A stretch of 64,000 nucleotides of DNA, taken from Heterobilharzia americana (lineage: Eukaryota; Platyhelminthes; Trematoda; Strigeidida; Schistosomatidae). Numbering within the stretch: the stretch's first letter is position 1; each line of letters begins with the position of its first letter. The notes below the pieces were generated by a model. That model worked only from the letters and a program-made list of their open reading frames with translations. It was not told where the DNA came from and searched no databases. Shown here piece after piece: positions 48,371-61,370 of this stretch. The stretch is from positions 98,418,708 through 98,482,707 of the forward strand of contig OX104127.1 in NCBI GenBank assembly GCA_944470555.2. Direction: 5' to 3'. Position numbers and translations under genes: made by a program.

Positions 48371-50161
48371 ACCTCGCCTGGTTAACTAGTTCACTAGTTA
48401 CTAGCCGGTCCTAAGCCCGGGTAAAGAGGGAAGGTTGTGCATGAGGCTAGCAACCCTACCCCGTAAAACAAATCTAACCGCTAAAGAAACTTCAAAGCAC
48501 AAACAAAATATAAAAAATAAAAACAAAATTGTTCCTCGCTGGAATCGGAGAGACGAAATGACGCCTGTTAGTGAAAGCCTTCAGGAAGCCAATCGGTCAA
48601 TGTGTCATAAAGCTACTGAAATGAGGGAAAGCAGCTGGACCGGATGGGATCCCGCCAGAAGCATTGAGAACAGACGCAGAGATAACAGCGGACATGCTCA
48701 CACCACTATTGCAGAAGGTGTGGAAGGAAGGAAAGGTACCTGGCCACTGATTGGAAGAAAGGCTATCTTGTCAAACTTTCGAAGAAGGGCAACCTAAGTC
48801 TTTGCAAGAACTGGTGCGGAATCACTTTCCTGTCCAACCAATGCAAGCAAAATGTTAAGCTGCATCATCTTGGATGCACTGGATTCAAAACTATGACCGG
48901 AACAGGCTGATTGACTGGATTCAAGAAGTACAAATCATGCGGGGATCAAATTGCAACGCTACACTTAGCATCATCATAGAACAGAGCGTAGAATGGCAGT
49001 CAACTCTACACCTCAACTTTATCGACTTTGAGAAGACCTTTGACAGCGTCGACCGAGATGTAATTTGGAAGCTGCTTCAATACTACGGAATACCACAAAC
49101 CTTTATCAGCCTCATTCAACAACTATATGAAGACGACACATGCCAGCCAAGTAATTCACAGTGGGAGGCTCAGTGATGCTTTCGAAGTGAAGACAGGAGT
49201 GAAACAAGGTTACCGCCTACTATCACCCATGATATTCCTGATTGTGGTCGACTGGACTGGATCATGCAGAAACAGTGAGGAGCGAGAAGAGGGGGATACA
49301 CTGGCTGGACTGCGGAAAAGAACCTAGAAGATCTGGATTTCGCCGATGACTTGTGTCTGATGTCACACAAACTTGAAGATCTACATGCGAGAACTAACAA
49401 GTTAGCAGAAGAGGTAGGGCAGCGAAGACAGGACATCACCCAGGAGAACGTAGAAAAGACAGAGGTGATGAAGATACCCAACCAACAACATCAACAAACT
49501 CTAATCACCATCAGTGGGAGAAACTTAAATGAAGTAGCTTCTTTCATCTCTCTAGGCAGCACTGTTTCAACTACAGGTGGCGGCATAGACGAGGATGTCA
49601 AAGTCAGAATCATAAAAGCGAGACAGGCGTTCATTGGCCTGAAGCCAGTGTGGAGATCTTCTGCACTCAGTATAAAGCATGAACATAATACGAATTTTCA
49701 ACACCAACATCAAGTCAGTGCTTCTGTATGGTTCAAAGGCTTGGCGCGTTACGAAAAGGATTTCCAACAGATTGCAGACATTCATCACAACCTGCTTACG
49801 CTCGCTACTGAAGATCAGATGGCCGAAAGGAACAAGTAACAAGGAACTCTGGAGACGAACCAACCAAGAACCTATCACTGAACAAATATGCACTGTAAGG
49901 AAGCAGAGATGGATTGGACATACGCTGAGAAGGCTGACTCGGGACATCACACGTCAAGCCAGGCCATCGAGTGGAACCCAAAAGGGAAACAACAAGTTGG
50001 GCGTCCGTGGTGATGTTGACATGGAGGAGATCGTGCGAGGAGGAAACGACAGCTTGCCGCCTGTAGTGGAGCCATGTTCAAAAGTTTTCAGAGAACAGAG
50101 CGTGCTACTGAAGCCCTGTGTTTCATTAGGAACCCAAGAGACAAATCATAATAATGATAAT
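48371..50161 (+). mobile_element. RTE-like copy with large internal deletion
   Basis: Shares the exact 5' terminus of the full-length element (ACCTCGCCTGG) and its 3' tail (AATCATAATAATGATAA), and has a 9-bp target duplication. About 1.45 kb is missing at about 48606: sequence matching 19762 of the full-length copy jumps to sequence matching 18306, removing the whole endonuclease and the front of the RT. What remains reads, with frameshifts, through FIDFEKTFDSVD, LDFADDLCLMSH and the C-terminal domain. It cannot move on its own. Both termini are intact, so it was probably full-length when inserted. Confidence 0.85.
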
Positions 50162-50170
50162 CAGCTGCTC
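50162..50170. repeat. Target-site duplication, 3' side
   Basis: See 48361-48369. Confidence 0.75.
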
Positions 50171-50639
50171 ATTAGTTCAATATGTTTAACAGATCATGTC
50201 ATGTACACCTGAGATCATCAACTCCAGTTGGTGTCTTTGGTGTTATCAATTTACCCATCATTGTATACTCATTTCATCATAGTAAGGATAACAGTAAAAT
50301 AAGGCAATAAATCATAATAATGAAGTGATGCAGTGCTGTTTATAAGATGATATTTTGAGCAAACGTTTGTTGTCCACAATCATATCAAGATAACGACACA
50401 ACTTCCAACACCTGATTCTTATGCTCCTGACAAATTTTGCTACTGAGCATGGGAGTTTGATTCTACACTAGTTTCCATCTTGTTAAGAATGCCACGTAAG
50501 GCTTCTAATGTCCCCTCTTTGCGTTTTTGCCACTACGGAGACTTTCATTTTCCTCCTACATGTGTATCAACCTCTATTCACTTTGCTATAAATTGCTTTC
50601 TTATCTGATCTCATACGCTTGTGAATAAATGAAATGAAA

Positions 50640-51480
50640 TGAATAAATGAAAAATTCTACATTAGAACTGTTTGTTAAGAAGTTTCGTTCCACTATTTAG
50701 TTCCTTCGATTTACTAACCGAATTTTTGGCTCGACCACTTAGAAAACTGTTTAAACATTCTCTAACTAACTTTGGGTGAACTTGAACTGATTTCTGGATA
50801 TCTGTTAGAATGTGTTGATTTTTATGTAGACTGTGGTATGCAAACCACCACCATCTTTCCTTCATCTAACTTTGAGATCTTATATGGTTAATCCTCTTTG
50901 TTCGTCTTCTGACTCGTGATTGAACTGGAGTGCATCGACTACTGAGTTAATATGTGTAAAGAAACCCGGAATATCTCCTGATTTTGACACTGTGAGTGCG
51001 TTGTTCAAGTGTCTTCACGATACCTAGGAGAAGGGGTAGGACTGAATGTCCTTTAAGCCATGCGTTGTCAGCCATTCATAAATGTGTCTGCTAAGAAAGG
51101 AGATATTTGTGATCCAACTGCAGTTCCATCCGCCTGTCTGTATATTTTCTCTTGTAATTTGAAGAATGTTATGATCAGGTGTAGATGGGCCTCGAACATG
51201 CTTTCTTCAGTCTGTACTCTTGTTCTATTAGTGAATTCGGAATCAGTGTTAAGCTCATTTCTGACAACCTCTAGAACCACACTGATCAGCGTATTGTTTG
51301 AACGCTTGTGACACAGAAGTTAACCAGTTTTCTATCCATTTCTGTATGTAGGTCCTCAAACTGCAGTTCTAGTTCATAAGAATTGGTTAGTTTTGAAGTT
51401 GAATGAATCCTAAGAGGATATAGAGTATTTAGACACTTTGTAAGTAAATAATACTGTTTCACTGTGTGTCGTATCAAGCA
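50640..51480 (-). mobile_element. Degenerate Penelope-like element, RT region
   Basis: On the - strand, in order: VNFCVTSVQTI (about 51300, the FDV-SLFT-IP block, degraded), VLEVVRNEL, then FKLQEKIYRQADGTAVGSQI (about 51160-51100, the Y-RQ-DG-AMGSP-SP catalytic block), PFLADTFM, GFFTHINSV (about 50960), and a last block with HILTDIQ and SGRAKNSVS (about 50810-50710). Interrupted by stops and frame changes. The wording differs from the remnant at 28.2 kb, so the two come from different subfamilies or ages. Antisense to the host gene. Confidence 0.68.
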
Positions 51481-51668
51481 AACTTATTGAATATAGAATT
51501 ATACTCTGTCACAGTATCCAAATTTTACTCTCACATTAGTGAAACTGAGAACGTTTCCGTCATGAGAAAGTCTTCTTTGCTGTTGGTAGATATATTTATG
51601 TTTTATACGATGGTGATGATTACAATTATTCACCAACACTTCTATAATCTCTTTTCATGAATTCACAG

Positions 51669-51701
51669 CTAATGATGAACACGGAAACACTTCCATCAAA
51701 A
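51669..51701 (+). CDS. Micro-exon 14, 33 nt
   Basis: Acceptor ctcttttcatgaattcacag, donor AAAA|gtgagt. Phase 1 reads NDEHGNTSIK with an N-T-S sequon; phase 2 has a stop. It joins exon 13 by TCT (Ser) and leads into the repeat exons by AGC (Ser), the same Ser that links repeat to repeat. Confidence 0.76.
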
Positions 51702-53639
51702 GTGAGTTGACAGCTTTGGCAGTACCTAATAAATAAGTGGAGATGGGGTACAGGATTAACTTATTTATCAAAAATTATGTGCAGAAGCGTTTTCTCATGC
51801 AACCGATTTGTTTAAATAACTGATGGACTATACTGACATTGTTCGAAACTGTTATGCCTTCATTTCCTGTTGGATGCAAAGTGAAAAGTTTGTTTGAATG
51901 TGCATTTCAAAATGACTAGATGTCAGTTAAGGAAATTCTTGAAACATGTAAACCACGAACATGGAGGAAGGCCAAATCAGTGGTTCATTTCTAGTCAGGA
52001 GCACCTTGATAATGTGTGGATGACTTGATGTATTCAGGAGTCTATAGTCTTCAGGTTGTGCTGTGTGTTACATCTAAAACAATGATTGGCAAAACTCATT
52101 TTTATTTATCGTAAGTGGTTGGATGGACCGATGTATGCGTTTTATCTTATGGTTACCAGATTCACAAAATACTTACCAGTGAACACCTAACCGGCTGCTG
52201 TATACTCTGTGAGGGATATAAAATTTGTCATTAGACACTGGCTATGTTGTTCTTCGTCTTCTCAAACGTGTGAGAAATTTATTCAACTTCACGACTGACT
52301 GTATTTTCACAATGACTGATTTTTCATCACCTTATATCAGTTTAGTTGTAATGCACAGCCAGTCTAGTTATTTGGTGTGACCAAAATTTTTTGGCTGAGT
52401 CAGATATTTGCAATGTTATTGTTAATGGCTTTTGTAGAACTCCTCCTTATATCACTACGTTTCTGAAGCAGAGAATGAGATGAATATTTTGAAACTGATA
52501 CCTGAAATTCTGGAAAAGATATCAGAACTACGTTCTTACCCTTCACAGTTGAATTAGTTTTTTCATGCATAATTAATTTGAAATAAATACGCAGACATAC
52601 TACTTCAAGTAATTGTTTTCATATATATTCTGTTTAGTTGGATTTGCTGCCTTTTTCGATCTCCTCTTCAAAGACATCTACTTTAATGGTTATGTAAGAT
52701 ATTCTGCAAAGCTGAAATCGCCTTACAGGCAAGGGGAAGAAAAATTTACACTGAAATTCGAAGTTCTCTGTTGATTCTGTTCTACTGATGTTTTGATAAC
52801 TAGATTTTTTGAATGATCCGTTTAAGTGCAAAACTTTGCTGTTATTCAGTGAAATCAAGTTAATATAGGGATAAAAAAATGAATTCTGAGATAATTCATA
52901 AGCACATTGGTTGATCACTTGACAGCAACCAAATTCATGTTACTTACTCCTGACTGCTGACTTGATTCTACCAATATATACGAAAGTCAGCCCTAAAGCT
53001 TCTTACCCATTTCATTCATTAAACTAACATAAATCATAAGTGTTAGCTAGCCTATCAGGGTGATATGGCGTCTGGTAGCACTGTAGAATTTAACAAGTGA
53101 AAACGCTGTGATTTATGCAAATAAGAATTCTTTTAAACATTATTTAGTATAGCACCACACTTTAGTACATGCTGAATGAAAAAAATCAAACTAAAATATA
53201 GCATATTGAAGTCAGTTTGGTTCGAGGGTCTCCTAAATTATATTTTCATCTGAGTTATACGATATTTCAAGCAGGTGATAGGCACGTGTTATCATTAAAT
53301 AATATAATGTCAGTGTCGATTATTTCACATCTTTTAATTAATTAAATGTTGTACAATCTTTTTCTTCAACTAGAAATACGGTGGCGAAAGGTTAGGAAAA
53401 GTACGTTAAATATCAAAAATTAAACGTTTTAAAGTATGCTTTAAAAACACCTATTCTTTGAAACACTATATATGGTAAAAGAAGTAGTCAAAATATACAT
53501 AAAACTTGCTTGCAAAGAGGCAAGGATTTAATTAAAGGCTTGGGTAAAAAAAATTAAGAAATTAAGGTGGGTGCGTAAATTCCTTCCTATAAAATTACTA
53601 TCCCGTAAACGTAATGGTATTGATCAAAGTAAATATTTA

Positions 53640-54120
53640 GTAAATACAGAGAATATATGGAAAAAAATGAAGAAAACGTCAGCAAAAAAACATTAAAAAA
53701 CACTTAAGGGCAATATATTGTATCCGGAAAGAAAGAGAGCAATATAAAAAACCAAACAAAAAAAGAATATAAGAAAGAGTTGCGAAGAAAAACACACAAA
53801 AGAAGAAGCACGATTGAAACACATAAAACAGAAAACAAAAAATAAAAAAGGAAGAAAATACAGCAAAAAACCAGAAAAAAACGGTCGGAAAAAAGAAATA
53901 AAAATTACAAGATGAGAAAAAAACAGCAAAATAAAAACATAGCAAAAAACTAAGCAGAAAGGGAAGAAAAACAGAGAAGAAAAAGTAAAATAGAAAACAA
54001 AAAAGTGTAAAATGAAATAAAAAAAAGCAAAAAAGCAGAAAAAAAAGGCGAAAAAACACGACAACCAAATACATAATAGCAAAAAAGACTAAATAAAAAA
54101 ACAGCAAAAAAAAACTCTAT
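53640..54120. repeat. A-rich low-complexity block at the array boundary
   Basis: About 480 nt of AAAAA runs broken by G and C (AAGAAAAAC, GCAAAAAAGC patterns). It creates a spurious Phe-rich 142-codon ORF on the - strand. It ends within 20 nt of the first tandem unit. Confidence 0.8.
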
Positions 54121-54876
54121 CCTAAAATCGCAAATAGGAGCGATGAACCCTAACCAGACAGTAAGTCAAAACCTCTGCCCATCCGTACTTGTCGACCCAC
54201 AGATGCAGCCTCAAATTTGAATGAACGATGCACGATATCGAAGTGTCGATTACTTGCGCGAGGTTTCCTCCTTAACTCACGTGCGATATACGGATATGTT
54301 ACACATGTGTTCACTATGCTTCTCATTTCACTGCAACATCTGACACCACTGTGTCCAGTGTCACTTATCCAGCAACTAGCCATTTTAGCAGAACCTCCAC
54401 TTGTCCTCAGCCTAGTGAGATTCTTAACCAGACGAATCCCACACAGCTCTGTTAAGCATCCTGTAAAGCGTTCCTCAGTAGTCGTGTTTCTTCTTCATAA
54501 CCAGTTTGCTCAGGAGTGACTCAATAGTGTTTGTCTGCCGAGTTCGGTTGTCAGTTCTTACTGACAGTTTGGTGGATTTTGCACGCACACTTTCATGTGC
54601 ATTGCGGTTGGACTACTAATCATCGGTATTCAGGTTGTTATGCTCTCTTTTCCGCACTTCGTTGTAGCAGTGATTAGTGGCATGAGGTAGGTATCATCTG
54701 TGCACTTCTGCCTACCAAAGTTACTGTCACACTTCACACTAGTCAACCTGAATGCATTCATCTTCTGCAGATTAGATGTGGCCTCTGTGTACTTTCACCC
54801 ACACTCTGCATGCTATCATGAATCTCAGGTAGACAAGCTGTATCCAGGGGTCTCAACGACTCACGTACAAGCGAGT

Positions 54877-54911
54877 AAGCAAGCAAGCAAGCAAGCACAC
54901 ACACACACACC
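54877..54911. repeat. (AAGC)n(CA)n microsatellite inside unit 1
   Basis: Present in every unit. Unit 1 has an uninterrupted short CA run, units 2-6 have CACACAAACACACA with variable length. This tract accounts for the 1563/1571/1575 length classes. Confidence 0.9.
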
Positions 54912-55018
54912 ATACACAGTGACCGATGTCGATTCACCGTTACTCGTTAACTCACATCACTGACTACTTCAACATACACACTCTCTCATTCTCGTCATGT
55001 TTCCTCCTCTTTCCACAG

Positions 55019-55078
55019 GCACCACTGTGAAGCCCGCCACAACCACAAGCACAACCACCACGAAGAAGGCTGAACCAA
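55019..55078 (+). CDS. Repeat exon R1, 60 nt, mucin-type repeat
   Basis: Acceptor ctcctctttccacag, donor CCAA|gtgagt. Phase 1 reads TTVKPATTTSTTTTKKAEP, plus a Ser (A|GC) at each junction: a 20-residue period with nine Thr, two Ser, two Pro and three Lys. Thr-rich, Pro-containing tandem repeats are the hallmark of O-glycosylated mucin domains. Flanking intron codons in the longer ORF are not expected in the protein, because both splice sites are near consensus and the frame closes 3' of the exon. Confidence 0.85.
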
Positions 55079-56589
55079 GTGAGTTCAATCATGATTTTTG
55101 CCAATTATGCATCATTTGGAGTCAGCACACTAGCATGCTTTTGTCGAGTATTTTCGAGACGAGTAGTCACACCAACGGCTCACATTTTGCCACAGCCAGT
55201 CTACACACCCATGCTAAATATGCACACAGTGTGCATATATTACTCTCACTGAGGTTGTTGGGAGAGATGTGCATGCTGTTCGACTCTATGTGTTCAGTGG
55301 AGTCCAGCCCGTCTATCTTTGCTGAGCCTTTTCCCACGAATAGCATAAGTGCACAAACGGTCCACTCTCTGCATAAAAATCACTGTGAATAGCTCCACGT
55401 GACTACTTCCACAAACACAGCAAGTGTTTGGTTGAGCATTGTGGCAAGCAGACAGACAGACAGACAGGCAGGCAGACGGAAGCATCAAACATGTGCAATC
55501 TGTCCTACATCCTGTATACGGAGTCCACTGCTGTGCTTGCGAACGTGAACACGATCATTTGACGGAGTCCAGTGTAGCCTGATGTGGTCGTCCTTCGTCA
55601 GTCTGTGAGAGAAAACACCAGTGTTCCAGCATCTCTGTCATGTACCAATCAACCTAATCGGCAGTCCAAAACAACCACCGCTTCCCTCACTCGTTTATGT
55701 GAGCGATGAACCCTAACCAGACAGTAAGTCAAAACCTCTACCCATCCGTACTTGTCGACCCACAGATGCAGCCTCAAATTTGAATGAACGATGCACGATA
55801 TCGAAGTGTCGATTACTTGCGCGAGGTTTCCTCCTTAACTCACGTGCGATATACGGATATGTTACACATGTGTTCACTATGCTTCTCATTTCACTGCAAC
55901 ATCTGACACCACTGTGTCCAGTGTCACTTATCCAGCAACTAGCCATTTTAGCAGAACCTCCACTTGTCCTCAGCCTAGTGAGATTCTTAACCAGACGAAT
56001 CCCACACAGCTCTGTTAAGCATCCTGTAAAGCGTTCCTCAGTAGTCGTGTTTCTTCTTCATAACCAGTTTGCTCAGGAGTGACTCAATAGTGTTTGTCTG
56101 CCGAGTTCGGTTGTCAGTTCTTACTGACAGTTTGGTGGATTTTGCACGCACACTTTCATGTGCATTGCGGTTGGACTACTAATCATCGGTATTCAGGTTG
56201 TTATGCTCTCTTTTCCGCACTTCGTTGTAGCAGTGATTAGTGGCATGAGGTAGGTATCATCTGTGCACTTCTGCCTACCAAAGTTACTGTCACACTTCAC
56301 ACTAGTCAACCTGAATGCATTCATCTTCTGCAGATTAGATGTGGCCTCTGTGTACTTTCACCCACACTCTGCATGCTATCATGAATCTCAGGTAGACAAG
56401 CTGTATCCAGGGGTCTCAACGACTCACGTACAAGCGAGTAAGCAAGCAAGCAAGCAAGCACACACAAACACACACACACACCATACACAGTGACCGATGT
56501 CGATTCACCGTTACTCGTTAACTCACATCACTGACTACTTCAACATACACACTCTCTCATTCTCGTCATGTTTCCTCCTCTTTCCACAG

Positions 56590-56649
56590 GCACCACTGTG
56601 AAGCCCGCCACAACCACAAGCACAACCACCACGAAGAAGGCTGAACCAA
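56590..56649 (+). CDS. Repeat exon R2, 60 nt
   Basis: Identical to R1 in sequence and splice sites, 1571 nt downstream. Confidence 0.85.
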
Positions 56650-58160
56650 GTGAGTTCAATCATGATTTTTGCCAATTATGCATCATTTGGAGTCAGCACA
56701 CTAGCATGCTTTTGTCGAGTATTTTCGAGACGAGTAGTCACACCAACGGCTCACATTTTGCCACAGCCAGTCTACACACCCATGCTAAATATGCACACAG
56801 TGTGCATATATTACTCTCACTGAGGTTGTTGGGAGAGATGTGCATGCTGTTCGACTCTATGTGTTCAGTGGAGTCCAGCCCGTCTATCTTTGCTGAGCCT
56901 TTTCCCACGAATAGCATAAGTGCACAAACGGTCCACTCTCTGCATAAAAATCACTGTGAATAGCTCCACGTGACTACTTCCACAAACACAGCAAGTGTTT
57001 GGTTGAGCATTGTGGCAAGCAGACAGACAGACAGACAGGCAGGCAGACGGAAGCATCAAACATGTGCAATCTGTCCTACATCCTGTATACGGAGTCCACT
57101 GCTGTGCTTGCGAACGTGAACACGATCATTTGACGGAGTCCAGTGTAGCCTGATGTGGTCGTCCTTCGTCAGTCTGTGAGAGAAAACACCAGTGTTCCAG
57201 CATCTCTGTCATGTACCAATCAACCTAATCGGCAGTCCAAAACAACCACCGCTTCCCTCACTCGTTTATGTGAGCGATGAACCCTAACCAGACAGTAAGT
57301 CAAAACCTCTGCCCATCCGTACTTGTCGACCCACAGATGCAGCCTCAAATTTGAATGAACGATGCACGATATCGAAGTGTCGATTACTTGCGCGAGGTTT
57401 CCTCCTTAACTCACGTGCGATATACGGATATGTTACACATGTGTTCACTATGCTTCTCATTTCACTGCAACATCTGACACCACTGTGTCCAGTGTCACTT
57501 ATCCAGCAACTAGCCATTTTAGCAGAACCTCCACTTGTCCTCAGCCTAGTGAGATTCTTAACCAGACGAATCCCACACAGCTCTGTTAAGCATCCTGTAA
57601 AGCGTTCCTCAGTAGTCGTGTTTCTTCTTCATAACCAGTTTGCTCAGGAGTGACTCAATAGTGTTTGTCTGCCGAGTTCGGTTGTCAGTTCTTACTGACA
57701 GTTTGGTGGATTTTGCACGCACACTTTCATGTGCATTGCGGTTGGACTACTAATCATCGGTATTCAGGTTGTTATGCTCTCTTTTCCGCACTTCGTTGTA
57801 GCAGTGATTAGTGGCATGAGGTAGGTATCATCTGTGCACTTCTGCCTACCAAAGTTACTGTCACACTTCACACTAGTCAACCTGAATGCATTCATCTTCT
57901 GCAGATTAGATGTGGCCTCTGTGTACTTTCACCCACACTCTGCATGCTATCATGAATCTCAGGTAGACAAGCTGTATCCAGGGGTCTCAACGACTCACGT
58001 ACAAGCGAGTAAGCAAGCAAGCAAGCAAGCACACACAAACACACACACACACCATACACAGTGACCGATGTCGATTCACCGTTACTCGTTAACTCACATC
58101 ACTGACTACTTCAACATACACACTCTCTCATTCTCGTCATGTTTCCTCCTCTTTCCACAG

Positions 58161-58220
58161 GCACCACTGTGAAGCCCGCCACAACCACAAGCACAACCAC
58201 CACGAAGAAGGCTGAACCAA
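58161..58220 (+). CDS. Repeat exon R3, 60 nt
   Basis: Identical to R1, 1571 nt after R2. Confidence 0.85.
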
Positions 58221-59735
58221 GTGAGTTCAATCATGATTTTTGCCAATTATGCATCATTTGGAGTCAGCACACTAGCATGCTTTTGTCGAGTATTTTCGAG
58301 ACGAGTAGTCACACCAACGGCTCACATTTTGCCACAGCCAGTCTACACACCCATGCTAAATATGCACACAGTGTGCATATATTACTCTCACTGAGGTTGT
58401 TGGGAGAGATGTGCATGCTGTTCGACTCTATGTGTTCAGTGGAGTCCAGCCCGTCTATCTTTGCTGAGCCTTTTCCCACGAATAGCATAAGTGCACAAAC
58501 GGTCCACTCTCTGCATAAAAATCACTGTGAATAGCTCCACGTGACTACTTCCACAAACACAGCAAGTGTTTGGTTGAGCATTGTGGCAAGCAGACAGACA
58601 GACAGACAGGCAGGCAGACGGAAGCATCAAACATGTGCAATCTGTCCTACATCCTGTATACGGAGTCCACTGCTGTGCTTGCGAACGTGAACACGATCAT
58701 TTGACGGAGTCCAGTGTAGCCTGATGTGGTCGTCCTTCGTCAGTCTGTGAGAGAAAACACCAGTGTTCCAGCATCTCTGTCATGTACCAATCAACCTAAT
58801 CGGCAGTCCAAAACAACCACCGCTTCCCTCACTCGTTTATGTGAGCGATGAACCCTAACCAGACAGTAAGTCAAAACCTCTGCCCATCCGTACTTGTCGA
58901 CCCACAGATGCAGCCTCAAATTTGAATGAACGATGCACGATATCGAAGTGTCGATTACTTGCGCGAGGTTTCCTCCTTAACTCACGTGCGATATACGGAT
59001 ATGTTACACATGTGTTCACTATGCTTCTCATTTCACTGCAACATCTGACACCACTGTGTCCAGTGTCACTTATCCAGCAACTAGCCATTTTAGCAGAACC
59101 TCCACTTGTCCTCAGCCTAGTGAGATTCTTAACCAGACGAATCCCACACAGCTCTGTTAAGCATCCTGTAAAGCGTTCCTCAGTAGTCGTGTTTCTTCTT
59201 CATAACCAGTTTGCTCAGGAGTGACTCAATAGTGTTTGTCTGCCGAGTTCGGTTGTCAGTTCTTACTGACAGTTTGGTGGATTTTGCACGCACACTTTCA
59301 TGTGCATTGCGGTTGGACTACTAATCATCGGTATTCAGGTTGTTATGCTCTCTTTTCCGCACTTCGTTGTAGCAGTGATTAGTGGCATGAGGTAGGTATC
59401 ATCTGTGCACTTCTGCCTACCAAAGTTACTGTCACACTTCACACTAGTCAACCTGAATGCATTCATCTTCTGCAGATTAGATGTGGCCTCTGTGTACTTT
59501 CACCCACACTCTGCATGCTATCATGAATCTCAGGTAGACAAGCTGTATCCAGGGGTCTCAACGACTCACGTACAAGCGAGTAAGCAAGCAAGCAAGCAAG
59601 CACACACAAACACACACACACACACACCATACACAGTGACCGATGTCGATTCACCGTTACTCGTTAACTCACATCACTGACTACTTCAACATACACACTC
59701 TCTCATTCTCGTCATGTTTCCTCCTCTTTCCACAG

Positions 59736-59795
59736 GCACCACTGTGAAGCCCGCCACAACCACAAGCACAACCACCACGAAGAAGGCTGAACCAA
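59736..59795 (+). CDS. Repeat exon R4, 60 nt
   Basis: Identical to R1, 1575 nt after R3 owing to a longer CA tract in the intron. Confidence 0.85.
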
Positions 59796-61310
59796 GTGAG
59801 TTCAATCATGATTTTTGCCAATTATGCATCATTTGGAGTCAGCACACTAGCATGCTTTTGTCGAGTATTTTCGAGACGAGTAGTCACACCAACGGCTCAC
59901 ATTTTGCCACAGCCAGTCTACACACCCATGCTAAATATGCACACAGTGTGCATATATTACTCTCACTGAGGTTGTTGGGAGAGATGTGCATGCTGTTCGA
60001 CTCTATGTGTTCAGTGGAGTCCAGTCCGTCTATCTTTGCTGAGCCTTTTCCCACGAATAGCATAAGTGCACAAACGGTCCACTCTCTGCATAAAAATCAC
60101 TGTGAATAGCTCCACGTGACTACTTCCACAAACACAGCAAGTGTTTGGTTGAGCATTGTGGCAAGCAGACAGACAGACAGACAGGCAGGCAGACGGAAGC
60201 ATCAAACATGTGCAATCTGTCCTACATCCTGTATACGGAGTCCACTGCTGTGCTTGCGAACGTGAACACGATCATTTGACGGAGTCCAGTGTAGCCTGAT
60301 GTGGTCGTCCTTCGTCAGTCTGTGAGAGAAAACACCAGTGTTCCAGCATCTCTGTCATGTACCAATCAACCTAATCGGCAGTCCAAAACAACCACCGCTT
60401 CCCTCACTCGTTTATGTGAGCGATGAACCCTAACCAGACAGTAAGTCAAAACCTCTGCCCATCCGTACTTGTCGACCCACAGATGCAGCCTCAAATTTGA
60501 ATGAACGATGCACGATATCGAAGTGTCGATTACTTGCGCGAGGTTTCCTCCTTAACTCACGTGCGATATACGGATATGTTACACATGTGTTCACTATGCT
60601 TCTCATTTCACTGCAACATCTGACACCACTGTGTCCAGTGTCACTTATCCAGCAACTAGCCATTTTAGCAGAACCTCCACTTGTCCTCAGCCTAGTGAGA
60701 TTCTTAACCAGACGAATCCCACACAGCTCTGTTAAGCATCCTGTAAAGCGTTCCTCAGTAGTCGTGTTTCTTCTTCATAACCAGTTTGCTCAGGAGTGAC
60801 TCAATAGTGTTTGTCTGCCGAGTTCGGTTGTCAGTTCTTACTGACAGTTTGGTGGATTTTGCACGCACACTTTCATGTGCATTGCGGTTGGACTACTAAT
60901 CATCGGTATTCAGGTTGTTATGCTCTCTTTTCCGCACTTCGTTGTAGCAGTGATTAGTGGCATGAGGTAGGTATCATCTGTGCACTTCTGCCTACCAAAG
61001 TTACTGTCACACTTCACACTAGTCAACCTGAATGCATTCATCTTCTGCAGATTAGATGTGGCCTCTGTGTACTTTCACCCACACTCTGCATGCTATCATG
61101 AATCTCAGGTAGACAAGCTGTATCCAGGGGTCTCAACGACTCACGTACAAGCGAGTAAGCAAGCAAGCAAGCAAGCACACACAAACACACACACACACAC
61201 ACCATACACAGTGACCGATGTCGATTCACCGTTACTCGTTAACTCACATCACTGACTACTTCAACATACACACTCTCTCATTCTCGTCATGTTTCCTCCT
61301 CTTTCCACAG

Positions 61311-61370
61311 GCACCACTGTGAAGCCCGCCACAACCACAAGCACAACCACCACGAAGAAGGCTGAACCAA
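61311..61370 (+). CDS. Repeat exon R5, 60 nt
   Basis: Identical to R1, 1575 nt after R4. Confidence 0.85.

Larger units (their letters stand above)
47814..51668 (+). other. Intron, 3.9 kb, with RTE copy and Penelope-like remnant
   Basis: Over half is mobile-element sequence (48371-50161 and 50640-51480). The remainder is unique AT-rich DNA. Confidence 0.6.
51702..55018 (+). other. Intron, 3.3 kb, leading into the tandem array
   Basis: About 1.9 kb of unique AT-rich DNA, an A-rich block (53640-54120), then the first tandem unit up to its exon. Confidence 0.6.

Noticed and set aside
53679..54107. 142-codon Phe/Leu-rich ORF on the - strand
   Set aside because: Product of an A-rich low-complexity block.
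54771..54828. 58-nt exon-like segment in each tandem unit (acceptor cattcatcttctgcag, donor CAG|gtagac)
   Set aside because: Open only in phase 2, not a multiple of three, weak donor; it would break the frame of the repeat exons.
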